Assembly (NCBI GenBank): GCA_964571195.1
Contig: CAZNAD010000016.1
Span: 1-57,988, forward strand
Source of the DNA: PALSA-1006 sp964571195
Lineage (GTDB): Bacteria; Pseudomonadota; Gammaproteobacteria; Burkholderiales; Gallionellaceae
DNA: 57,988 nt
Reading direction: 5' to 3'
Shown: positions 18,786-26,246 of the stretch, one piece after another
How the letters are laid out: each line of letters starts with the position of its first letter
How positions within the stretch are numbered: position 1 is the stretch's first letter
Made by a program: the position numbers and the translations under genes
The notes under the pieces: model-generated
Told to the model about the DNA's origin: nothing
What the model saw: only the letters and a program-made list of their open reading frames with translations
The model's database searches: none

Positions 18786-19394
18786 ATGTTTGAAATAGAC
18801 CATCTGATGTTCGAGGTTGATGAACCTTTAAAGGTTGCCAGCAAAGTGGCTGAGCAACTGGGTTTGCCTTTTGCGTGGCCGTTGATGACAAAAGATGAAT
18901 ACACCAGTATTGGTGTGAACTTCGGTGATGTGAACATCGAATTCATAAAGTTCAGGGTCAGATTCGGCATTCAAGGAACGGAATACAGCGGGTTCAGTGG
19001 TATCGCATTCAAGACTGCATGCTCGTTGGAGGAGGCCGTGCGGAGGCTGGATGCTTCCGGGATAAGCCATCGGATTGGAGAGGATGCTCAGGCCCATACG
19101 ACCATTCCCATCGAAGAAGCCCGGGTGTTTCCAACGATCTTCCTTGTCAAATATCACTTTGACACGAGCGGCTGGGTTGAACGCCTGAAGAGTGAGTTTT
19201 CCCAGTGCGCTGGCGGGAAATTCCATATTGGACGATTCAAGTCTCTCTCCATCAACCAAAGGATCCCGGCCAATCTGGAAGGGGATTTTCGGCTCAACGC
19301 TGCCAATAAGAATCAGATCGTCTTCGAGTCGCGTACCGGTGAAAGCGTTGTTATTTCTGGTTTGATCGAGAATCTGGAGATAGTAGTTGTTTAG
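18786..19394 (+). CDS. Glyoxalase/VOC-like domain protein
   Basis: 202 residues from ATG at 18786 with AAGGA ten bases upstream; GTG at 18756 is in frame but less likely. The N-terminal half resembles a glyoxalase-like (VOC) module: MFEIDHLMFEVDEPLKVASK and YTSIGVNFGDVNIEFIKF. The second half (about 110-202) is likely the second beta-alpha-beta module. The first-strand His and Glu 60s-region residue could ligate a metal. Function unknown. Confidence 0.6.
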   Translation: MFEIDHLMFEVDEPLKVASKVAEQLGLPFAWPLMTKDEYTSIGVNFGDVNIEFIKFRVRFGIQGTEYSGFSGIAFKTACSLEEAVRRLDASGISHRIGEDAQAHTTIPIEEARVFPTIFLVKYHFDTSGWVERLKSEFSQCAGGKFHIGRFKSLSINQRIPANLEGDFRLNAANKNQIVFESRTGESVVISGLIENLEIVVV

Positions 19395-19448
19395 CTTCCA
19401 ATTAAAAAATATCCGTTATTTATTGGGTCGCAATACAAAGATGAAATC

Positions 19449-19928
19449 ATGAAACTGACAATCCGGCCCATCAGAAAGGACTTTTTAATAAAGGTACGGG
19501 AGGCGGGTTTAGATGACCAGAATCAAAAAGTGGTTCGGGTCATTGCGAGCGGAGGAGAGCCATGCAGAGATGTTCTGCGCAGAGCCAAGCCAGGGGAAGA
19601 GCTTATATTGGCAAGTTACTGCCCCTTCTCCGTGGCAGGTCCGTACAAGGAATACGGGGCTGTGTTTGTGCTTGCATCCCCGTCCAGCGAATTCGTGGAC
19701 TACGACGCGCTTCCATTACCTACCGGGGCACCAACAGACTACTTACGCGATCAGCCGTTCGTCCTGCGTGCCTACAGTAAAGCCGAAAACATCGTGACTG
19801 CCGAACTTCTAGAGCCTTCATCTGCTAGGGAGGTCTTAACCAAGATGTTTGAGGACAGCGAAATCGAATTTGTTTTAGCTCGATATGCAGCGTACGGATG
19901 CTATAGCTTCAGAGTCGAGCGAGGCTAG
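19449..19928 (+). CDS. DUF1203-family protein
   Basis: 159 residues. Recognised features of the family are GEPCRDVLRRAKPGEELILAS near 36-56, the PFSVAGPYKEYGAVFVLA stretch, and the C-terminal YAAYGCYSFRVERG. The family is uncharacterised and often found as a single gene in accessory regions. It has no signal peptide. The gene is 54 bases after the VOC-like gene and in the same direction. Confidence 0.8.
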   Translation: MKLTIRPIRKDFLIKVREAGLDDQNQKVVRVIASGGEPCRDVLRRAKPGEELILASYCPFSVAGPYKEYGAVFVLASPSSEFVDYDALPLPTGAPTDYLRDQPFVLRAYSKAENIVTAELLEPSSAREVLTKMFEDSEIEFVLARYAAYGCYSFRVERG

Positions 19929-19994
19929 ATGGACTATAGCGAGAGGCACGCTCTTGAAGCATCGTCAGGCGCAGGCTAGAATACCAGCGCCTGA

Positions 19995-20025
19995 TTGACA
20001 GGCCAATTATCCCAATGACATTCAC
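19995..20025 (+). promoter_or_regulatory. Possible sigma-70 promoter of the ilvB leader
   Basis: A perfect -35 box TTGACA at 19995-20000. With a 16-18-base spacer the -10 would fall in TGACATTCA (about 20016-20024), which matches the consensus poorly. The expected start near 20030 would place about 27 bases ahead of the leader peptide ATG at 20057, sensible for an attenuator transcript. Only the -35 is convincing. Confidence 0.35.
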
Positions 20026-20056
20026 ACGACACCAATCTGCGCAACTGGAGTCCGCT

Positions 20057-20146
20057 ATGCAGTGCTGCAATAGCGTTGGTTTCGTATCGTCTGTGCTAGT
20101 CACCGTAGTCGTGGTCGTCGTTACTACGCCGACGGTGGGATATTGA
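20057..20146 (+). CDS. Valine-rich leader peptide of ilvB (IvbL-like)
   Basis: 29 codons: MQCCNSVGFVSSVLVTVVVV and then VVTTPTVGY. Ten Val codons, six in a row at codons 17-22, and four Thr codons. GGAG at 20047-20050 is six bases before the ATG, an excellent ribosome-binding site. It precedes a terminator hairpin and ilvB, as the Val/Leu-rich IvbL peptide precedes ilvBN in E. coli. Expected role: ribosomes stall at the Val run when charged tRNA-Val is scarce, so that transcription continues into ilvB. The peptide itself probably has no other function. Confidence 0.9.
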   Translation: MQCCNSVGFVSSVLVTVVVVVVTTPTVGY

Positions 20147-20201
20147 TAGCAAGTTAACCGAATAAATATCAACCCCCGTCGGCAAAACCGGCGGGGGTTT
20201 T
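20128..20201 (+). promoter_or_regulatory. Transcription attenuator of ilvB (antiterminator and terminator)
   Basis: Terminator: CCCCCGTCGG at 20173-20182 pairs with CCGGCGGGGG at 20188-20197 (one G-U pair), loop CAAAA, then TTTT. Antiterminator: GCCGACGG at 20128-20135 is the exact complement of CCGTCGGC at 20176-20183 and can extend by GGG/CCC past a one-base bulge. The first arm lies in the last codons of the leader peptide. A ribosome stalled on the Val run (20105-20122) leaves it free; one that reaches the stop at 20144 covers it. Confidence 0.88.
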
Positions 20202-20240
20202 GTATTGCTCCTGCCGCTGCCGCAAATAAAGGAGCAATAC

Positions 20241-21908
20241 ATGTCACGCATATCAGGAGCTGCACTCACGATTCGCCTGCTGGAGCGACAGGGCGTCAGG
20301 GTGGTGGCGGGCATTCCCGGTGGCCCCATCCTGCCGATCTACGATGCCTTGTCGCAGTCGCAACAGATCACCCACGTCCTGGCTCGGCATGAGCAGGGTG
20401 CCGGCTTCATCGCGCAGGGCATGGCACGTTCAACCGGATTGTCTGCGGTGTGCATGGCCTCGTCGGGGCCGGGGGCGACCAATCTGCTGACCGCCATCGC
20501 GGATGCAAAGCTCGATTCCATACCGCTCATCGCTATCACCGGGCAGGTACCCACGTCGTTGATCGGTACGGATGCTTTTCAGGAGGTGGATATCTGCGGG
20601 CTCGCGCGCTCGATCATCAAGCATGCATTCTTCGTGCGCAGCGCTGCGGAGTTGTTGCAGATTATCCCTGCTGCATTCGAGATTGCGGCATCAGGTCGTC
20701 CCGGTCCGGTGTTGATCGACATACCCAAGGATATCCAGACCGAGATGGTCGAGGTGACCGAGTGGCCGGATCCTGGCAGGCCGCAGCCGCATCGCGTGCC
20801 GGATATGATGGAATTTGCCAAGGCTGCGCAGATGGTGGGGGAAGCAAAGCGACCCATCCTGTATCTGGGCGGCGGTGTGGTGCATGCGGGTGCTTCGGCG
20901 CTCGCTGTGAATTTTGCCGAGCGTGCCTGCCTGCCGACGGTGACGACATTGATGGCTTTGGGTGCGATCCCTGTGGATCATCCGCTGTCACTGGGCATGC
21001 TGGGTATGCATGCAGCACGCTTCACCAATTTTGCGTTGCAAGAGTGCGATCTGCTGATCGCTGTCGGCGCACGCTTCGATGATCGTGTGACAGGTAAGGT
21101 CGCCGAGTTTTGTCCTCTGGCTCAGATCATCCATATCGACATTGACCCGACCGAGCTGGGCAAAATCAAGCAGCCTGTGCTTGGCATCGAGTGTGATGCC
21201 GCAGTGGCGTTGGCGGCGCTCATCCCGCTGGTCGAAGCGGAGCAGCGGGATGCGTGGTTGGGGCGCATCGCTGCGTTACGCAGGCAGTCTCCTTTTGTCG
21301 ATGCGGACAGGGGCAACATCCATGCGCACTTCGGTTTGATCCGTGCCGTTGCCAACGCGCTCGACGAGGATGCGATTGTCACGACTGATGTTGGCCAGCA
21401 TCAGATGTGGGTGGCGCAGGCGTATCCGTTTCGCCGCCCTCGCCAGTTGCTGACCTCTGGCGGGCTGGGCACGATGGGCTTCGGCCTGCCAGCGGCGATA
21501 GGCGCTGCACTGGCTAATCCGCAGCGCACGATTGTGTGTTTCTCCGGTGATGGTTCGATCTTGATGAACGTACAGGAGCTGGCAACCGCAGCCGAGTTGG
21601 GGGTCAACGTCAAAGTCATCGTGATGAATAACCGCTCACTGGGGTTGGTGCATCAGCAGCAGAGCCTGTTCTACGGGAGCAGAGTGTTCGCATCCAAGTA
21701 CCAGTTTACGCCTGATTTCATACGTATCGCGGGCGGGTTCGGTATCCATGCGGTCGATCTGGATACGGAGCAGGAGCCGAACAAGGTCTTGCGCGAATTG
21801 CTGGAAGACAAGGAGCCGAGCCTGATCCACATCAGTGTCGACATCAATCATTTTGTACTGCCCATCGTGCCGCCGGGCGCGGCCAATCACGAGATGATCG
21901 GGCATTAA
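20241..21908 (+). CDS. ilvB: Acetolactate (acetohydroxyacid) synthase large subunit, IlvB type
   Basis: 555 residues from ATG at 20241 (AAAGGAGC upstream). It condenses pyruvate to acetolactate or with 2-ketobutyrate, the first common step of Val, Leu and Ile synthesis. The ThDP-activating Glu 51 lies in ARHEQGAGF; GTDAFQEVD and the ThDP motif GDGSILMN (about 435) are present, and LGLVHQQQSLFYG and the C-terminal VPPGAANHEMIG closely resemble E. coli IlvB. No regulatory subunit gene (ilvN) follows: the next gene is CsaA-like. A Val-rich leader and attenuator precede it. Confidence 0.93.
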   Translation: MSRISGAALTIRLLERQGVRVVAGIPGGPILPIYDALSQSQQITHVLARHEQGAGFIAQGMARSTGLSAVCMASSGPGATNLLTAIADAKLDSIPLIAITGQVPTSLIGTDAFQEVDICGLARSIIKHAFFVRSAAELLQIIPAAFEIAASGRPGPVLIDIPKDIQTEMVEVTEWPDPGRPQPHRVPDMMEFAKAAQMVGEAKRPILYLGGGVVHAGASALAVNFAERACLPTVTTLMALGAIPVDHPLSLGMLGMHAARFTNFALQECDLLIAVGARFDDRVTGKVAEFCPLAQIIHIDIDPTELGKIKQPVLGIECDAAVALAALIPLVEAEQRDAWLGRIAALRRQSPFVDADRGNIHAHFGLIRAVANALDEDAIVTTDVGQHQMWVAQAYPFRRPRQLLTSGGLGTMGFGLPAAIGAALANPQRTIVCFSGDGSILMNVQELATAAELGVNVKVIVMNNRSLGLVHQQQSLFYGSRVFASKYQFTPDFIRIAGGFGIHAVDLDTEQEPNKVLRELLEDKEPSLIHISVDINHFVLPIVPPGAANHEMIGH

Positions 21909-21939
21909 GGCTGGGCTTCTGGAATTCCAAGGGGTAAAT

Positions 21940-22278
21940 ATGGAACAAATCACATGGCAGGATTTCATGAAAGTGCAATTGGCGATAGGAACAATCGTGG
22001 AAGTCAAAGATTTTCCAGAAGCACGCAATCCAGCCTTCAAATTGAAGGTCGATTTTGGACATGAGATAGGAATCAAGCAATCGAGCGCGCAGATTACTCG
22101 CATCTATAACAAGGATAACTTACTAGGAAAGCAAGTGATCGCCGTAGTGAATTTGCCGCCAAAACAAATTGGTAGATTCTTGTCGGAGTGCTTGGTGACT
22201 GGCTTTCATCGAAAAGATGGCGCAGTCGTGTTGGCTGTACCCGAGAGCGGATTGGATAATGGCACACGGCTGGCTTGA
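21940..22278 (+). CDS. csaA: CsaA-like tRNA-binding (EMAP/OB-fold) protein
   Basis: 112 residues, essentially one OB-fold tRNA-binding domain: DFMKVQLAIGTIVEVKDFPE, then KLKVDFGHEIGIKQSSAQIT and VVNLPPKQIGRFLSECLVTG, all typical of CsaA. CsaA binds tRNA and has been described as an export-related chaperone in Bacillus. It lies 31 bases after ilvB, in the place where ilvN would be expected, but shows no ACT domain. Confidence 0.9.
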   Translation: MEQITWQDFMKVQLAIGTIVEVKDFPEARNPAFKLKVDFGHEIGIKQSSAQITRIYNKDNLLGKQVIAVVNLPPKQIGRFLSECLVTGFHRKDGAVVLAVPESGLDNGTRLA

Positions 22279-22282
22279 TGGT

Positions 22283-22418
22283 AATACGCGCCGCATTGGC
22301 TGGTGGTGGCGAAGCGGGAGCGGCTGCGGTGTTGCTGGAACAGGAAGATGCGGAAAATCCACTTAAGCGAACACTCCTGCCACCACGCTGTCAGCAGCGG
22401 GTGCGTAGCATCCTCCTT
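22283..22418 (+). pseudogene. Decayed copy of the tfoX-like 3' end joined to an EVE-gene tail
   Basis: CATTGG to about 22360 aligns with 15239-15319, the end of the stand-alone TfoX C-terminal gene. The translation HW..VAK.ERLR shifts frame after a one-base loss and continues as LLEQEDAENPLKR against LLELEDVENEHKR. The segment then jumps to sequence matching the last bases of the EVE gene (CTGTCAGCAG, GGTGCGTA at about 22388-22408), omitting about 430 bases. It leads straight into the leader of paralog copy 2. Confidence 0.8.
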
Positions 22419-22452
22419 GCCGGAAGTCCCGGCGACAAACAAGGAGAAACAA

Positions 22453-22755
22453 ATGTCCAATACGATAGATCTGGTGCGTTTTCGCTTGAAGCCCGGCAAA
22501 ACCGCAACGGACTGGCTCAAGGCAAACGAAGAAATCGACGCATGGGCAAAGCGCCAGCCCGGCTTTAGCTTCCGCAGCCTGTCCGAGACTGCGGACGGCG
22601 AATGGATAGATATGACCTGCTGGGACAGCCCGGAAGCCGCGCAGGCGGGGCAGAGCAGTTTCGGAGCGGAGATGATGGTTGTGTGCGAACCTCTGGTTGC
22701 GCCAGACAGTGTGGTGTCCTGCTTCAGCACAGTCCATGTGATGCAACGCGGATAA
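22453..22755 (+). CDS. Small dimeric alpha/beta-barrel-type protein, copy 2
   Basis: 100 residues, paralog of the protein at 15816-16118: both share DLVRFRLK/ELVRFRLK, DWLKANE, the RSLSET.DGEWIDM stretch and a C-terminal VHVMQRG/AHVMQQG. ATG at 22453 with AAGGAGAAAC is supported by the conserved start in both copies; a longer upstream frame is remnant sequence. Function unknown. The sequences differ mostly in the central region (residues about 60-90). Confidence 0.75.
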   Translation: MSNTIDLVRFRLKPGKTATDWLKANEEIDAWAKRQPGFSFRSLSETADGEWIDMTCWDSPEAAQAGQSSFGAEMMVVCEPLVAPDSVVSCFSTVHVMQRG

Positions 22756-22765
22756 GGGGCGGGCG

Positions 22766-23083
22766 ATGATCAAGATCAGCATTCTGTATCCCAACAGCGG
22801 CAGATTCGATATGGACTACTACCTTAACATCCACATGCCGCGCTCCATCGAACTGTTAAGCAAGGGCAAAGGCTATCGCGGCGTGTCGGTGGAGCGCGGG
22901 CTGGGCGGGGCAACGCCCGGCTCTGCACCGGCCTACATTGCCATGTGCCATTACCTGTTCGATACTGCCGACGATTTCATGGTGGCATTTCTACCGCATG
23001 CCGCCGAGTTGCAGGGCGATATGCCGAACTATACCGACATCGAGACCGTGATTCAGGTGAGCGAGGTCGCCATTAACCATTAA
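22766..23083 (+). CDS. EthD-family protein
   Basis: 105 residues. The EthD dimeric alpha/beta fold is indicated by IKISILYPNSGRFDMDYYLN and HMPRSIELLSKGKGYRGVSV, followed by YIAMCHYLFDTADDFMVAF. EthD is required for ethyl tert-butyl ether degradation in Rhodococcus, but most relatives are uncharacterised. It starts 11 bases after paralog copy 2 and has a similar fold, so the two may act together (inference). Confidence 0.85.
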   Translation: MIKISILYPNSGRFDMDYYLNIHMPRSIELLSKGKGYRGVSVERGLGGATPGSAPAYIAMCHYLFDTADDFMVAFLPHAAELQGDMPNYTDIETVIQVSEVAINH

Positions 23084-23093
23084 AGGGAAGTAC

Positions 23094-23609
23094 ATGCCTG
23101 TTATTCATCTTATCGAAGGCCCGGTCGGTGCGGGTAAATCAACCTATGCGGCTAGTCTGAGCGTGGAGCATGCCGCTCCGCGTCTGATTCTGGATGATTG
23201 GATGGCGACGTTGTTTCGTGCCGACCGACCCGAGAAGGATGTAATGGTCTGGTACATGGAGCGCAAGCGTCGTTGCATCGAGCAGATATGGAACGTCGCT
23301 TGCGATCTGGCGGATGCGGGCAGCAATGTTGTGCTCGAACTGGGACTGATCCAGCGCCAGGACAGGGCGGAGTTTTACAGTCGGATTGATGCAACCGACT
23401 ACCGACTCAAAGTTCACGTGCTGGACGCTCCACGCGAGGTTCGTCGTCTGCGGGTACAAGAGCGCAACGCGGTGCAGGGCAGCACGTTTTTTATGGTGGT
23501 GCCGGACGAGATTTTTGAGCTGGCGAGTGATTTCTGGCAAGCGCCCGATGAAGTGGAATGTATGGAGCGAGATGTTTGCCTCATTTCAACGCACCCAAAG
23601 CCGGAATAG
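23094..23609 (+). CDS. P-loop kinase-like ATPase (AAA_33/zeta-like)
   Basis: 171 residues. Walker A is GPVGAGKST at residues 9-17. ILDDWMATLFRADRPE follows like the substrate-side Asp loop of small-molecule or zeta-type kinases, and RRLRVQERN near 120 looks like a lid with Arg residues. Cytoplasmic. The closest general type is a small-molecule phosphotransferase; no antitoxin-like gene adjoins it, so a toxin role is not supported. Confidence 0.8.
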   Translation: MPVIHLIEGPVGAGKSTYAASLSVEHAAPRLILDDWMATLFRADRPEKDVMVWYMERKRRCIEQIWNVACDLADAGSNVVLELGLIQRQDRAEFYSRIDATDYRLKVHVLDAPREVRRLRVQERNAVQGSTFFMVVPDEIFELASDFWQAPDEVECMERDVCLISTHPKPE

Positions 23610-23613
23610 TGCG

Positions 23614-23664
23614 ATGACTACTAAATGCTCAGTATTCATCGCGACCATCATCCAAGTGAGCTGA
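23614..23664 (+). pseudogene. Truncated duplicate of the reductase gene 5' end
   Basis: ATG at 23614 opens MTTKCSVFIATIIQVS and stop. The first part matches the start of the reductase gene at 24190 (MAIKCSVFIATSLDGF), including 24 of 25 bases from AAATG(C/T)TCAGTATTCATC onward, in the same reading frame. The match ends abruptly after ATCGCGACCA. The two copies bracket the GyrI-like gene as direct repeats 576 bases apart. Confidence 0.7.
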
Positions 23665-23710
23665 TCGCTATCAGCCGTTAACCAGTTACGTATTTTCGGA
23701 GCACGTCATC

Positions 23711-24169
23711 ATGCAACCCAAATTAATTGAACTTCAACCGTTCACCCTTTCCGGTATCTCCATCCGAACATCCAACAGTGAGCAAGCCCAGCCTTCCAAG
23801 GAGACTATCGGCGGATTGTGGCAGCGATTTATCGGGCAAGACCTTGCCAACACTATCTCCAACAAGCTGCCTGACTCGCCTTTATATGGCGCGTACTCGG
23901 CCTATGAGTCGGATGCCAACGGACAATTTACGGCGACAGTGGGCGTGGCGGTTTCTGCGCCAACGTCGGCATTCGACACAATCGAGGTAGATGGCGGGCG
24001 TTACCTCGTGTTTGAAGCGCGGGGTGCCATACCGCAATCGGTCATTGAGGCGTGGGGCAAGATATGGCCGTTCTTTGCAACATCGAAGGACTGGAAACGC
24101 AGATATACAACGGATTTTGAGGTATATCGCAATTCGAATGTGGTTGAAATATACATTGCCGTTGAATAG
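23711..24169 (+). CDS. GyrI-like/Cass2-type effector-binding protein
   Basis: 152 residues forming a single GyrI-like ligand-binding domain: FTLSGISIRTSNSEQ near the start, GGLWQRFIGQDLANTI, YGAYSAYESDANGQFTATVG, and the C-terminal VYRNSNVVEIYIAVE. It has no DNA-binding domain. This subtype includes the integron cassette protein Cass2, which binds cationic drugs. It is bracketed by the truncated and full starts of the reductase gene. Confidence 0.82.
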   Translation: MQPKLIELQPFTLSGISIRTSNSEQAQPSKETIGGLWQRFIGQDLANTISNKLPDSPLYGAYSAYESDANGQFTATVGVAVSAPTSAFDTIEVDGGRYLVFEARGAIPQSVIEAWGKIWPFFATSKDWKRRYTTDFEVYRNSNVVEIYIAVE

Positions 24170-24189
24170 GCGACATAGGGGGGTGCTTC

Positions 24190-24744
24190 ATGGCAATCAA
24201 ATGTTCAGTATTCATCGCGACCAGCCTTGATGGCTTCATCGCCAGAAAGAACGGCGAACTGGATTGGCTGCCGGGTAGTGACGGACAGGCCGCAGAGGAA
24301 GACCTTGGTTATGAACAATTCATCGCAGGCGTGGATACGTTGGTGATGGGACGCAACACCTATGAGTTGGTGCAGACGTTCGGCGCATGGCCGTATGGTG
24401 GCAAGCGGGTGGTGGTGTTGAGCAGCAGATTTCCCAAGATTCTGGAGCGGCTGGCAGAAGGCGTGGAGGGTTGCTCGGCATCGCCGGTAGAGCTGATGCG
24501 CCAATTGCAGAGCTCCGGTTCGACACACGTCTACGTGGATGGCGGAAAGACCATCCAGAGTTTCCTGCAAGCCGGTTTGATACAGGAGATGACGATCACC
24601 CGCGTCCCGGTTTTGCTTGGAGAAGGCATTCCGCTCTTCGGCGCGCTGGCCGGTGATATCAAGCTCCGGCATGAATCGACCAAAGCATTTAACAACGGAC
24701 TGGTGCAAAGCCGGTATTCGATCCCGGAAGCGGTGTCGCTGTGA
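24190..24744 (+). CDS. Dihydrofolate reductase/RibD-C family protein
   Basis: 184 residues. Rossmann-like DHFR/RibD C-terminal fold: KCSVFIATSLDGFIARKNGELDW (first part near residue 4), TLVMGRNTYE, VVVLSSRFP, VYVDGGKTIQSFL and ITRVPVLLGEGIPLF. This family (YyaP/YwjB-like) is distinct from housekeeping folate reductases; NADPH-dependent reduction is likely but the substrate is unknown. The 5' end also exists as a truncated copy at 23614. Confidence 0.88.
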   Translation: MAIKCSVFIATSLDGFIARKNGELDWLPGSDGQAAEEDLGYEQFIAGVDTLVMGRNTYELVQTFGAWPYGGKRVVVLSSRFPKILERLAEGVEGCSASPVELMRQLQSSGSTHVYVDGGKTIQSFLQAGLIQEMTITRVPVLLGEGIPLFGALAGDIKLRHESTKAFNNGLVQSRYSIPEAVSL

Positions 24745-24775
24745 ATCGGCCTGCCAATAAAAAACGGATGACATC

Positions 24776-25888
24776 TTGGCCGAGCCACTAAAGAACCGCT
24801 TTGGCGCGGATATCCCGGAGCAGATCGCGGCAATGATCGCTGCCGTGTCGCAAGACTTCGCGGCACGGGATTTTGTGCGTGATGCACTCGATGGTTACGA
24901 ACCACTCGATCTGATGGCGCGCGGCAGGAAGATCGCTGCGGCATTGCGGCGACACTTGCCGCAAGACTATCCGGCTGCGCTAGAGACCTTGCTTGCATCG
25001 CTGGGGCCCAAGCTGGATGAGAAGGAAGATATGGGCATGGCCCCTTTCCTGTACCTGCCCCATAGCATGTTCGTGGCGGAATACGGTTTGGAGCATTTTG
25101 AAATTTCGATGCGTGCCCAATACGAGCTGACGCAACGCTTCACGGCAGAGTTCAGCATCCGCCCTTTTCTGGAGCGTTATCCCGATGCTGCGCTGGCGCG
25201 TCTTGCCGCATGGACTGAAGACACCAGCCCCCATGTGCGCCGACTGGTGTCCGAAGGAACACGTCCGCGCCTGCCTTGGGCGAGCCGGTTGCGCGATTTC
25301 CAAAAAGACCCGACACCTGTGCTGGGCTTGCTGGAATTGTTGAAAGACGACCCCTCACTTTATGTGCGCCGTTCGGTGGCGAACAACCTGAACGACATTG
25401 GCAAAGATCATCCCGACGTGCTCGCTGAAATTGCTCGCCGCTGGATGAAAGATGCCACGGAAGATCGGCGTTGGCTTATCCGCCATGCGTTGCGCTCGGC
25501 GGTAAAACGCGGCGAGGCGGGGGCATTAAAAATAATGGGGTTCGGCAAACCGGCCAAGGTGGACATCAGCAAAATCAGTATTACGCCAAAGCGAGCGCAG
25601 ATCGGTAGCGCGGTTACGCTGGCCTTTGAAATCACCAATACCGAAATACAAACGCAGGATGTGCTGGTGGATTTTTGTATTCACTACATTAAAGCCAATG
25701 GCAAACCCAGCCCCAAAATATTCAAGCTGAAAGCCGTTACACTGGCACCGCAAGAAACAGCGCAGATGCGGAAGAAAATCTCCTTGGCAGAAATGACTAC
25801 CCGAAAACATTATTGCGGGCATCATGCCATTGATGTTTTGTTGAATGGGCAGGCCACACCGTTGGGCACATTTGAATTGCTGGAATAA
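24776..25888 (+). CDS. AlkC/AlkD-superfamily DNA alkylation repair protein with Ig-like C-terminus
   Basis: 370 residues starting at TTG 24776; no ATG fits the frame. HEAT-like helical repeats fill about 50-265, with the family hallmarks HFEISMRAQYELTQRFTAEF, TSPHVRRLVSEGTRPRLPWA and RRSVANNLNDIGKDHP. From about 275 to the end the sequence turns to beta (KISITPKRAQIGSAVTLAFE), consistent with the Ig-like domain of a subset of AlkC. AlkC glycosylases excise 3-methyladenine without base flipping. A second glycosylase-type gene lies two genes on. Confidence 0.88.
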   Translation: MAEPLKNRFGADIPEQIAAMIAAVSQDFAARDFVRDALDGYEPLDLMARGRKIAAALRRHLPQDYPAALETLLASLGPKLDEKEDMGMAPFLYLPHSMFVAEYGLEHFEISMRAQYELTQRFTAEFSIRPFLERYPDAALARLAAWTEDTSPHVRRLVSEGTRPRLPWASRLRDFQKDPTPVLGLLELLKDDPSLYVRRSVANNLNDIGKDHPDVLAEIARRWMKDATEDRRWLIRHALRSAVKRGEAGALKIMGFGKPAKVDISKISITPKRAQIGSAVTLAFEITNTEIQTQDVLVDFCIHYIKANGKPSPKIFKLKAVTLAPQETAQMRKKISLAEMTTRKHYCGHHAIDVLLNGQATPLGTFELLE

Positions 25889-25906
25889 ACACAAAGTACG
25901 GACAAC

Positions 25907-26242
25907 ATGGCAACCACCCGGAACACCATCGACTTTTTATTAGACCAACTTTCCCGCGCAGGAGAAGTATCGGCCAAGAAAATGTTCGGCGAATACTGTC
26001 TTTATCTGGCGGGCAAGCCGGTCGGTCTGGTGTGCGACGACCAGCTCTACCTCAAGCCGACCAAAGCGGGGCAGGCCTTGTTGTCTCTGGTGGTGCAGGG
26101 TTCGCCTTATCCCGGCGCAAAGCCGCATCTGCTGGTCACCCCGGATCAATGGGAAGAGCGCGAGTGGCTGTGTGATCTGGTGCAGGCGACGGCGCGCGAA
26201 CTACCGCTACCGAAACCCAAAGTGCGCAAGAGCAAGGTGTGA
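25907..26242 (+). CDS. TfoX N-terminal-domain protein
   Basis: 111 residues: VSAKKMFGEYCLYLAGKPVG near 23-42, then VCDDQLYLKPTKAG and PYPGAKPHLLV are typical of the TfoX/Sxy N-terminal domain. The basic C-terminus (KPKVRKSKV) may contact nucleic acid. No C-terminal TfoX domain is fused. It sits between two DNA-repair-type genes, 18 bases after the AlkC-like gene and 4 bases before the AlkZ-like gene, suggesting an operon. Confidence 0.88.
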   Translation: MATTRNTIDFLLDQLSRAGEVSAKKMFGEYCLYLAGKPVGLVCDDQLYLKPTKAGQALLSLVVQGSPYPGAKPHLLVTPDQWEEREWLCDLVQATARELPLPKPKVRKSKV

Positions 26243-26246
26243 CGGC

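Noticed and set aside
23094..23609. Zeta-type toxin
   Set aside because: The P-loop kinase lacks an adjacent antitoxin gene and is next to EthD; a general small-molecule kinase is more likely.
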